From assembly GCA_015057615.1 (NCBI GenBank), contig SVEA01000017.1, forward strand, positions 1-64,000: a DNA stretch of 64,000 bases, written 5' to 3'. Position 1 is the stretch's first letter, and every line of letters starts with the position of its first letter. This DNA comes from Lachnospiraceae bacterium (GTDB taxonomy: Bacteria > Bacillota > Clostridia > Lachnospirales > Lachnospiraceae). The translations under genes and the position numbers were made by a program. Positions 44,788 through 52,974 of this stretch are shown here, piece after piece. The notes beneath the pieces were generated by a model, which was not told the origin of the DNA, ran no database searches, and saw only the letters and a list, made by a program, of their open reading frames with translations.

Positions 44788-47700
44788 TTAGTTTTCTGCC
44801 AGCTCATCCGCTAATTCATAAATTGCTTCACGCAAGCCATTGCGGTATTTGATTTTAGATAAAGCCTGAACTTCTTCATCATGTGATAACGTCTTATAAT
44901 CCACACTTGCTTTGGCGATGATGTCCCGAATTTGACCTGTATCATCTAAGTCTTGCAGGCCATATCTATGACGGCTAAATAACTCACGCATTTCTTTGCT
45001 ACTTATGATGTCGATAATGCCCCACTTGATTCTAAAATCCTGGAAATGACGATCGAGACTGACATTATTTGCAACTTGAATAATCTGCTCACTATCGCTT
45101 ATTTTAGCAGGATATTCATCTACTGTAAAATATCCTTTCATAATAGCAATAACCGCATTCATAATCTTTATAGCGTAATTTCTATCTTCCAAACCATTCG
45201 CAAACTGATCGATTTTCTCTTTCGTTTCCTGAGCTTCTTTATATTGTTTGTCATGCACTTGGTTTAACAATTGTTCTACCAGTTCTGTTAAATAATCATA
45301 GTCTACTTTAACCTCTTTGACATGTGTCATTTTTAACTCGATTTGACAAAAAGGAACTTTCTTTTTCTTTGCAATGTGCTGTTTTAACTCATTTGTCAGA
45401 ACGGTCGTAAGCATAACTTCTTGTTCACTGGTCATACCGAGGGCTTCAACTAATTCATCCGGATCATCATAATTAAAACCTACTTTGTTTCCATTCACTT
45501 CTTCCGGATCATATTGTTTAAGCTTAGACATACCAGCATTGTAATCTCTTAGTAGGTCAAACATTTTTTCTTTTTGCTTTTCACTAGGTGGTAATTGCTC
45601 AAATTCACTCGTTAAGTCATTTAACTGTTCGACTACCATTTTCACTTCGTTAAACACCTCTTCAAATGGTTTCGCAATAATGCCTTCTTTTTCATTGAGA
45701 TTGCGTTGTTCTTCTTCGGATAAAATCACCGAATCCTTATTGGCATAAATCGCCAAGGCTTTATTCATGAGTTTTTCGTTTTGCACAGGCCAGCGATAAT
45801 TGATAATACGTCCCCAAGGCTTTTCCTGCATATCAGCAATACGGTTCGTTCTTGAATATGCTTGGATTAATCCTGCACCTTTTAGCGTTCGATCGACATA
45901 CAGTGTATTAAGTTCTGGTGCATCAAATCCAGTCAAAAGCTGGTCAACTACAATCACAAGATCCAAAAAGTTTTTATCCTCTGCGGTACGATCTAAACGA
46001 CTTGTAACGTCTTGTGTGTAACCAGCGACATCGTCCATACCAAATTTTGTACCAAATTCTTTATTGTAGGCTAAAATTGCATCGAATAAACCTTGATTCG
46101 TCGCTAGTTGACTATCATTATTTGATGAGTTTTGGCTGAAGGTAACAGCAACCTTTAAAGTTTGTCCACCCTTTGCTTTGTTCTCTGCATTTACACGCTG
46201 GAACTCCTTAAAATACATCATTGCCATTGGTGTACTAGCTTTTCCTCCACCAACACGGGTAGTGAATAATGCATTGTATCTGCCTTCATTTGAGCGGTTA
46301 CGCCAGTTCTTAAAGACATCTTCAACTACCAGCTTAATGTGATCTGGATTTTCATCATAGAAACTTGGCTCAATGGTATCGTCCATATCTTCCGGTGTTA
46401 GATTTTCAATTTTCTCCTGGATTTGCTCATCCGTCCATTTCGGATAACGTTCACGATAGAAGTTAGGCAAATAATCAGATTTCATCTTGTCTTCATCAAT
46501 TGTTGTTTCAAAATCGACTTTAAATCCCAGCACATTTCTATCCGCAATTGCTTCTCGAATCGTGTAAGCATGAAGTAACTTACCAAAAATATCTTCCGTA
46601 CGTAATCCCTGCGTTGTTTCATCAAACATTGGTGTTCCAGTATAGCCAACCCAAGCAGATCTTTTAAACTCCTTTTGAATTGCCGCAAAGTTTTCGCCTC
46701 CGGTGCTTCTATGTGCTTCATCAACAATAAAGACGATATTTTTGTTGGGTGCTTTAAAGTTTTTACGATTGACTAACGTGCCCAATTTTTGTACGGAAGT
46801 TACAATGATGTTATTGTCTTTGCTTTTCAACTTCCGACTTAAATCATTAGTACTCTCCGTGTCTTGAACACTTCCTGATTTCGTGTCATCCGTCACATCA
46901 CCATCCGGATCATATGCTTTATATTTTTCGTTTGTTTGCTTCGTTAAAGCTATTCTATCCACCACAAATACCACTTTATCGACTCTCGGCATACGACTTG
47001 CAAGCCATGCTGTTTTAAAACTTGTAATCGTCTTACCTGAACCAGTCGTATGCCAGATATAACCGACTTTATTCGTGCCAAATTCAAAATCAACTTTTTT
47101 CAGATTTTCGATAACGGTTTGTGTCGCATACACTTGGTAAGGACGCATAACTTTAAGCATTTGATTGTTTTTTGTACCATCTAAAATCATGTAATTTGTC
47201 GCCATTTGATGTGCCATTGGAATACTAAGCATGGAATCTGCAAACTCTTTCCAGTTATGTACAATGGCGTTATCGGTTTTGCGCTGCCAGTTAAATGCGA
47301 AATCTTTATTGAATTTATCTGATGTCGTATTCGCCATATATTTTACGTTATTTGGCGTAATAGCAACTAAAATCTGCAAAGTTGAGAAAATATCACGATA
47401 TTGATTTTCATCAATATATTGGTGCATTTGATTTAACGCTCTGTCCACATCATGCGTATCACTCTTTTCTTCTATTTGAATGATTGGCAGACCATTCATT
47501 AAAAGTGTTGTATCAAAACGTCGATCTTGCTTACCTGCAATAACCGCAGGACGTTCGATTTGATTAACCACTTGATAAATTGTATCTCCAGCACCAATTT
47601 GTCTTTGATCGAAAACCGTTAGAAACACATGGCGGCCATCATCCAAATCAATCTCAATTTGCGACACACCATTCAAACCATATAAAAATTGCCCCGCCTC

Positions 47701-47994
47701 ATATGGTGTATGAAGATCTGATATAATTTTCTTAACCTGATTAAATTCTACCACACTTAGAGGATGTTCAAGCGTATTTTGATTATGTTGTTCTAAGATC
47801 TTTTTGAAATTATCCCAAAGTGCATCCGTCGTTTTGATATTCGGTTCATACTTCCATAACTTAGTTTTAACAATATAATTAGATGCTTTTTCCTGCACCC
47901 TTAAATCATCCGAACGATCCGATATCTCTGAATTCGTTATCATTTTGCTGGTAAGATATTGAATTAGTTCAGTTTCAAATAGATTCTCGTTCAT
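44788..47994 (-). CDS. hsdR: Type I restriction subunit R (translocase-endonuclease)
   Basis: A 1068-residue motor and nuclease of the type I system. The N-terminal PD-(D/E)xK nuclease core is around residue 175 (QIEEKSD). Helicase domain motifs include HTTGSGKT (about 317), VDEAHRS (about 424), the YTGTPMFDE strand and QAYSRTNR (motif VI). The C-terminal ~250 residues are helical and bind the M/S complex. GAGGAGG lies within the half-S gene, and the start overlaps its stop by four bases. Intact, so restriction activity is expected. Confidence 0.96.
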   Translation of the reverse strand: MNENLFETELIQYLTSKMITNSEISDRSDDLRVQEKASNYIVKTKLWKYEPNIKTTDALWDNFKKILEQHNQNTLEHPLSVVEFNQVKKIISDLHTPYEAGQFLYGLNGVSQIEIDLDDGRHVFLTVFDQRQIGAGDTIYQVVNQIERPAVIAGKQDRRFDTTLLMNGLPIIQIEEKSDTHDVDRALNQMHQYIDENQYRDIFSTLQILVAITPNNVKYMANTTSDKFNKDFAFNWQRKTDNAIVHNWKEFADSMLSIPMAHQMATNYMILDGTKNNQMLKVMRPYQVYATQTVIENLKKVDFEFGTNKVGYIWHTTGSGKTITSFKTAWLASRMPRVDKVVFVVDRIALTKQTNEKYKAYDPDGDVTDDTKSGSVQDTESTNDLSRKLKSKDNNIIVTSVQKLGTLVNRKNFKAPNKNIVFIVDEAHRSTGGENFAAIQKEFKRSAWVGYTGTPMFDETTQGLRTEDIFGKLLHAYTIREAIADRNVLGFKVDFETTIDEDKMKSDYLPNFYRERYPKWTDEQIQEKIENLTPEDMDDTIEPSFYDENPDHIKLVVEDVFKNWRNRSNEGRYNALFTTRVGGGKASTPMAMMYFKEFQRVNAENKAKGGQTLKVAVTFSQNSSNNDSQLATNQGLFDAILAYNKEFGTKFGMDDVAGYTQDVTSRLDRTAEDKNFLDLVIVVDQLLTGFDAPELNTLYVDRTLKGAGLIQAYSRTNRIADMQEKPWGRIINYRWPVQNEKLMNKALAIYANKDSVILSEEEQRNLNEKEGIIAKPFEEVFNEVKMVVEQLNDLTSEFEQLPPSEKQKEKMFDLLRDYNAGMSKLKQYDPEEVNGNKVGFNYDDPDELVEALGMTSEQEVMLTTVLTNELKQHIAKKKKVPFCQIELKMTHVKEVKVDYDYLTELVEQLLNQVHDKQYKEAQETKEKIDQFANGLEDRNYAIKIMNAVIAIMKGYFTVDEYPAKISDSEQIIQVANNVSLDRHFQDFRIKWGIIDIISSKEMRELFSRHRYGLQDLDDTGQIRDIIAKASVDYKTLSHDEEVQALSKIKYRNGLREAIYELADELAEN

Positions 47995-48566
47995 TTTTTG
48001 GTTTCCTCCTCTAACTTGGATAGTAGAATAGTTGTTTCAAGATTCGCAGCTCTTTTTCTAAGCGCTTGTAATCGTAATTGCTTAAAGTAAACATCGCCGA
48101 CAATTCTTTGCTTTTCTATTGATGGTAGCTTTGGTATTTCAAGTTCTTTTAATTGTTTAAGCGTGTATTTTAGAACTTGCGAACCTTGTAGCCCCATCAT
48201 GAATTGTTTCTTAATCGTTCTATCTTCATTAAGTAAATAAACTAAAAATCTCGGGGCAACGTTTTTATTTGGTATTAGTTTGACGTAATTTTGCGTATAC
48301 AAGTAGCCTTCGTGTTCTTTTCTTACAATTGAAGCAGTTCCTGATGTTAAACTAAACACGACATCCCCAGCACATAAAATATTCACTTTGTCATTTGTCC
48401 TAACTTGCTTATTATCCGAATTACTTGAAATAATACCGGCCAAATCATCTGCTATTTCCGTTTGACTATAAAAGATATATAAGGGCGCTTGTTCATCCAT
48501 CACCTCAGTAATCCTGAATTGAGGTGATCCACTGATAAATTCAACTATTCCACTCAATTTGCCCAT
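47991..48566 (-). CDS. Half-length type I specificity subunit S
   Basis: A 191-residue protein with one target-recognition domain and one coiled-coil spacer. It contains GDVVFSLTSGTASIVRK and ENxx-type YLYTQNYVKLIP strands, then LKQLKELEIPKLPSIEKQRI and an Arg/Lys/Glu-rich helix. It is half the size of a normal HsdS. It does not resemble either half of the full-length HsdS downstream closely, so it is not a simple truncation of that gene. Half-S proteins can dimerise to read a palindromic site. It is the first gene of the operon, with a weak ribosome site and a good promoter upstream. Confidence 0.85.
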   Translation of the reverse strand: MGKLSGIVEFISGSPQFRITEVMDEQAPLYIFYSQTEIADDLAGIISSNSDNKQVRTNDKVNILCAGDVVFSLTSGTASIVRKEHEGYLYTQNYVKLIPNKNVAPRFLVYLLNEDRTIKKQFMMGLQGSQVLKYTLKQLKELEIPKLPSIEKQRIVGDVYFKQLRLQALRKRAANLETTILLSKLEEETKK

Positions 48567-48612
48567 AAATTATCGTGCCTTTCTAAAATTAAGTTTTCAT
48601 CTTTGTAATGTT

Positions 48613-48641
48613 ATTATATCTGAAGTAAAAATATTTTGCAA
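48613..48641 (-). promoter_or_regulatory. Promoter of the type I R-M operon
   Basis: Minus strand: TTGCAA (48636-48641), 17 bases, TATAAT (48613-48618), with a leader of about 40 bases to the half-S ATG. Confidence 0.6.
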
Positions 48642-48675
48642 TACTTTAAGGTCGCACCAATCCCCGAACAACACA

Positions 48676-48706
48676 AAATCGTCAGATTAAAAACTTCTGA
48701 CGATTT
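48676..48706 (-). terminator. Terminator upstream of the R-M operon
   Basis: Perfect 11-base arms AAATCGTCAGA/TCTGACGATTT with a nine-base loop, followed on the minus strand by TTGTGTTG. It isolates the R-M operon from the mannoside locus upstream. Confidence 0.6.
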
Positions 48707-48740
48707 GATTTCCTCTACTAACTCCATGTATTTTTCTATC

Positions 48741-48774
48741 AAAAAAGGACGTGAAAATTATCACTCTCATGTCC
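48741..48774 (-). terminator. Terminator, member of the repeated family
   Basis: On the minus strand GGACATGA pairs with TCACGTCC (one mismatch), then TTTTTT. It matches the hairpin at 20507-20540 in stem, loop and flanks. A degenerate third relative lies at 48941-48978. Confidence 0.65.
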
Positions 48775-48807
48775 TCAATTTTAGTATTATTTATCCATGA
48801 AACCCAC

Positions 48808-48882
48808 TTAACCCTTTACAGCGCCCATCACAATACCTCCAACGAAGTATTTTTGTACAGCGAAGCTAATATGATTTTTCAA
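48808..48882 (-). pseudogene. 3' tail of a CUT1 sugar ABC transporter permease (MalG type)
   Basis: About 24 codons ending in TAA (48808-48810) read QKYFVGGIVMGAVKG, the highly conserved C-terminus of MalG-type inner-membrane permeases. Nothing upstream continues the gene; the DNA changes to unrelated sequence before the GH76 pseudogene. It is a deletion remnant followed by its original terminator. Confidence 0.75.
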
Positions 48883-48979
48883 CGTCTCCTGACAGATACT
48901 TTTATTGTTAATAACCATTGTAATCACTGATCTACTCCGCAAAAAAGGAAGGGATACGATCACAATCATGTAGTCTATA

Positions 48980-50277
48980 CTAATTTATAAGTGCAAGAAG
49001 TGCATACATCTCAGCGTATGCAGATTGGGTTAGCAGTTGTAGATCTTCTGAATAATTATCGTTAAAGCTAGTTACCAAGTTACTTGGAAGCATTCCATTA
49101 TTGTCCATATAATGACTGTAGGCATAATCAAGTGAAGTCTTTAAAATTTCTATAAAAGGTTTAGTAAAGTCACTGTCATATTGGGAAAGGACCTCATAAC
49201 CTTCAATTAGAATTGCAGTAAACCATGGATAGCCCTTGTAATATTTAATATTGTTCGTCTCTTTCACAAATATATTATGTGAAATCGTAGCTGCTTTTTT
49301 TGCATCTATGTAGTAATCTTCTTCATTTGTAATATTATAAAGCAGTAAATCTGCAAGTATCATACTTCCTGTGTTATAGGCATAAAGATCCTTATTAATA
49401 GAACCATTGATGCGCGATCCATCAGGTTTAACAACTGTGTTGATACCATTATAATAGATACCTGTATCACTGTTTTGCATCTGTTTACAAAAGTCGTAGA
49501 ATTTAACAGCCCAATTAAGATAGTTCTCATCTTGAGTAAGCTGATAAAGTTTTGCATTTACAATAATACAGCACGCATTTGCAGAAAGCCCCCGCTCCAA
49601 TTCCTGTGGGGTTGCGTTTGTTCCAAGACCATTTTCATTCCAAACAAGTCCACCGATTTCTTCGTTCCAACCTGTATAAATAAAATTAGTTAATTTAATT
49701 GCTTCAGAAAGATAATCATCGTTACCAAACATTTCATAAGCAAAAAGCATATTTTCGTGCAACCCAGATATTGTCATCAAAAAATATGTCACCAACACCA
49801 TTATTCACAGAGGTACCTCTGCCCGAATTATATTTAGCCAAGAAGTCATTGGAGTTGGCATTTTTGTAATATGCTAAATTATCGAGCATAGTTTTATACT
49901 CTTCACGGACATTGGTATCAGATGGGAAAAGCCTGTTCATCTGATACATCATCCCTAGTGCTCCAAAATATGACCATAAATAAGCCGTTGATACTTCATT
50001 ATCCTTATTTAGATAGTATTCATGAAGATAATATTCACCCTAATTTTCCCGATACAGTTTTAGTACATTCTCTAATAAGTGTTTGGCAAGCTCTTCATTT
50101 AGTATCGCTTCTTTAACTTCTATTTCATCCATATTATAATTTCCTTTTAAATTTGGTTGTATTATTGGTTCCACACTAGTATTCGAGGGTGTATCCTCAT
50201 TAACATCATTACTACAGGACCCTAAGACACATATGCATACAGTAAATAAGATTGTAAATCAGAATAAACCTTCTCAT
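48980..50277 (-). pseudogene. Lipoprotein GH76-like glycosidase, broken
   Basis: From an ATG at 50275-50277 (GGAGG properly placed) a lipoprotein signal with lipobox VLGSC can be read, but only after a frameshift. The frame continues to a TAG near 50039-50041, resumes in frame (NKDNEVSTAYLWSYFGALGM), and shifts again near 49770 after DIFFDDNIWV. It then runs to the end as GLHENMLFAYEMFGNDDYL, GWNEEIGGLVW, YNTGSMILADLLLY and on. The pattern of an (alpha/alpha)6 barrel with DDN and AYNTG resembles GH76 alpha-1,6-mannanases. At least two frameshifts and one nonsense change make it inactive. It sits at the end of the mannoside locus. Confidence 0.7.
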
Positions 50278-50347
50278 TATTTTCCTCCTCAATCCTTTTC
50301 ACCAGTCAATGCTTTCAACCCTTCGGCACCATTCTTCCTATTCGGTG

Positions 50348-52063
50348 TTATCTTACGGTTGCCCGCACCACCATACAAGAATCATCCAGCGGCTCGAGCG
50401 AAAAATTTTTCACACTTGCCGGAATAATAAAGGTTTCGGCGTAATGCACCTCAAAGGCAGTAAAGCTATTATCCGGCGATGTTACAATAACTCCTTTGCC
50501 GTCAACAACATTACACATACTAACGCTATCCCCGGTTTCAAAGCTTTTCTTGTCCTTCAGCGTATATCGCCGTGTTTCAATAAATTCCCGCTCATGCAAT
50601 CCTGTCCGCTCCTCCTTAAAGTTTGCTTCCTCACGGATTATTTCAGAGCGATTTATAAGATTTTCTTCTACCCAATTTGTTGTTCTATCCCACTGAATTA
50701 CCTGTTTTCCATGCTGCAGATGCACCGGCCGAGGTTTTCCGTCCAGTCCTACACGCTCCCAGTCCCAAAGCTTGAAGGTAAAGATATACGGGGTAGCACT
50801 GATCTCCAATACCATTGTGTTTTTTCCGGAGCAATGTATCGTGCCCGCAGGGATGAGAAAATGGTCGTGCTTTTTTGCCGGCCATGCATTTATAAAATTT
50901 TCAGCTGCAAAGGTTGCGCCCTCATCCTGAGCCTTCTGAAGCTCATGCAGCATTTTTTCCTTGTCAATATTTTCCTTCAAACCAAGATATACCAATGCTT
51001 CATCTTCACAGTCGAGGATATAATAGCTTTCGTCCTGCGTATAGTGCATACCGAACATGTTTTGAATATACTCCGTTAAAGGATGCACCTGCATAGATAA
51101 ATTTTGTCCACCCATCGTGTCCAAAAAGTCAAAACGAATGGGAAATTCGTCACCGAACCTTGCATGCACCCTATCACCCAGCAGCTGCCTGGGGTAATAA
51201 AAAACAACGTTGATGGACGGCAGCTCCAAGAGCACATCGCCGAAGCGCATTAAGATGCTGTTTTCTTCCGGTACGCCGTCAAATGCCCAGGCATAGTTTT
51301 CTACTTCCCGCGGCAAATCGCAAACCTCTTTCATCCATTGCCCGCCCCACACTTCCGGCGCAAAATACGGCATTAAGCGAAACGGTTCACTAACAAACAG
51401 CTTCAGCCCTGCCCGAAAACCGTCGCCGCACACCATTTTAGGTTTATCGGCATGTACAGTGTCAACAATAAAGTCAATTTTCTCTAAAAGCTGGCGCTTT
51501 TTTCTATCAGCCATTCGCCATTCCACAAAAAAACCTTGTTTATACTTTTTTAATTTATCCTCATCTCTGTTGCTTGTATGCCAGTTGCTCGCACCGTTTT
51601 TGTAACGGCACTGCAGTTCCCAGCGGGACATATCGAAATAAACCAATACATCCGCATGTGTAATAAGGGAAGCTCCTGTCCCGTAAACAATTTTTAATCC
51701 TTCGCAGTTTCGTAATTCCTCTTGCATTGCCTGTATTTTATGCAAGGAATACACATCTTCAAGACAAAGCGTATTCATAACTCCAAAGACCCTGTCTTCC
51801 GTTAAATATGGCTTGATTAGCACATGATATTCATCATCTGCAATCATGCAGTCCTCCGCATTGAACATCTGTCCGCCAATTGTTTTTAAATTATCAACAA
51901 TTTCAGCTGTATTCACACCTGGATAGAATTCTGCCACAATCACACCATTTTTAATAGATTGTAAATGCTTACAAATATCCTTCCAGCCGGCAACCCCCTT
52001 GTAACCTTCTACTCTCTTCTCAGGATATTTGTCATATTGACCTTTATTTCTGTTATCTATCAT
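50348..52063 (-). CDS. manA: Class I mannose-6-phosphate isomerase-like protein with N-terminal extension
   Basis: A 571-residue cytoplasmic enzyme. The C-terminal ~350 residues are a cupin phosphomannose isomerase: NLSMQVHP (metal-binding Gln/His), the ESYYIL glutamate, and HDHFLIPAGTIHCSG with the last metal ligand. These would convert mannose 6-phosphate to fructose 6-phosphate. Residues ~1-215 form an extra domain (GTGASLITHADVLVYFDMSR, DFIVDTVHADKP) that looks like a nucleoside-kinase-type P-loop relic without a clear Walker A. The family is longer than ordinary ManA (about 315-390). I start at the second ATG because AAAGGA abuts the first. It is the third gene of the mannosidase-ROK-ManA run and ends the intact part. 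Confidence 0.88.
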   Translation of the reverse strand: MIDNRNKGQYDKYPEKRVEGYKGVAGWKDICKHLQSIKNGVIVAEFYPGVNTAEIVDNLKTIGGQMFNAEDCMIADDEYHVLIKPYLTEDRVFGVMNTLCLEDVYSLHKIQAMQEELRNCEGLKIVYGTGASLITHADVLVYFDMSRWELQCRYKNGASNWHTSNRDEDKLKKYKQGFFVEWRMADRKKRQLLEKIDFIVDTVHADKPKMVCGDGFRAGLKLFVSEPFRLMPYFAPEVWGGQWMKEVCDLPREVENYAWAFDGVPEENSILMRFGDVLLELPSINVVFYYPRQLLGDRVHARFGDEFPIRFDFLDTMGGQNLSMQVHPLTEYIQNMFGMHYTQDESYYILDCEDEALVYLGLKENIDKEKMLHELQKAQDEGATFAAENFINAWPAKKHDHFLIPAGTIHCSGKNTMVLEISATPYIFTFKLWDWERVGLDGKPRPVHLQHGKQVIQWDRTTNWVEENLINRSEIIREEANFKEERTGLHEREFIETRRYTLKDKKSFETGDSVSMCNVVDGKGVIVTSPDNSFTAFEVHYAETFIIPASVKNFSLEPLDDSCMVVRATVR

Positions 52064-52077
52064 AATCACCATTCCTT

Positions 52078-52959
52078 TTATATACTTGCTGCTCCTACAA
52101 TGCCTGCTATATTTCCAAGTTCTGCCTGCACAACCTTTACCTGTGCAAACGCAAACCCATACACATTCATTTGCATAGCCTTATTTACCACAGGCACGAT
52201 TAAGTCGGCAGAGGCAGAGACGCCGCCACCAATAATAATCACATGCGGACGAAGAATGTTTGCAATATTTACAGCACCTGCACTAAGATACTCCAAGAAT
52301 TCCCGCACAATTTCATTGGCTAGCGTATCGCCTGTGCGCGCTAGCTCGAATATTTCTTTTACGGTAATGCCGTCCTGGTCAGTCCGTGCCCAACGTTTTG
52401 CAATTGCACTGGCTGAAGCATATGTTTCCAAACAGCCGCGTCTACCACAGTTGCATAGCTTGCCGTCAAATTCTATGATTGAGTGTCCAAAAATATATGC
52501 CATGGAACCGTAGCTGTCTGTTTCCAGCTTTCCGTCACGGATAAAACCACCGCCCACACCCGTACCAATCGTAAACATTGCAACTCTTGAATAGCCTTTG
52601 CCGGCTCCATACAGTGCTTCACCCAGTGTCGCACACTGAGCGTCGTTTGCAATTTTAACTTTTTTCCCTATGGCTTGTTGTATGTCCGCACAAATCGGAA
52701 TCTCATGCCAGCCAAGATTATTGGAATAGCGGATTATTCCGGCACTTGTATCAATGATACCCGGTGCCGCTAAACCAATGTGGCCAATGTCCTGATGGCT
52801 TTTTAGCATATTCCGTGAAATTTCAATAATTTTATCCAAAGTCTCCCTGTAGCTTCCGCTAGAGGGAGTATCACATTTTGCACTCTCCAGAACGCTTCCG
52901 TTTTCGACAATACCATATTTAATTTGCGTGCCGCCAAGGTCAATCCCTAATATCTTCAT
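52078..52959 (-). CDS. ROK family sugar kinase
   Basis: A 293-residue kinase likely phosphorylating mannose or a related hexose released by the mannosidase. ATP site DLGGTQIKYG near the N-terminus, GLAAPGIID, the catalytic Asp in ANDAQCATLGE (about 103), GTGVGGG, and the ROK zinc motif CNCGRRGCLE (about 176-185) are all present. It has no DNA-binding domain, so it is an enzyme, not a repressor. I start at MKILGIDLGG with AAAGGAAA upstream. Its stop lies 14 bases before the manA ATG, implying one transcript. Mannose 6-phosphate made here would feed ManA. Confidence 0.92.
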   Translation of the reverse strand: MKILGIDLGGTQIKYGIVENGSVLESAKCDTPSSGSYRETLDKIIEISRNMLKSHQDIGHIGLAAPGIIDTSAGIIRYSNNLGWHEIPICADIQQAIGKKVKIANDAQCATLGEALYGAGKGYSRVAMFTIGTGVGGGFIRDGKLETDSYGSMAYIFGHSIIEFDGKLCNCGRRGCLETYASASAIAKRWARTDQDGITVKEIFELARTGDTLANEIVREFLEYLSAGAVNIANILRPHVIIIGGGVSASADLIVPVVNKAMQMNVYGFAFAQVKVVQAELGNIAGIVGAASI

Positions 52960-52974
52960 ATTTTCCAATTTCCT

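Noticed and set aside
50309..51079. 256-codon plus-strand frame
   Set aside because: Antisense to manA; low-complexity Cys/Phe/Leu-rich translation typical of a shadow frame.
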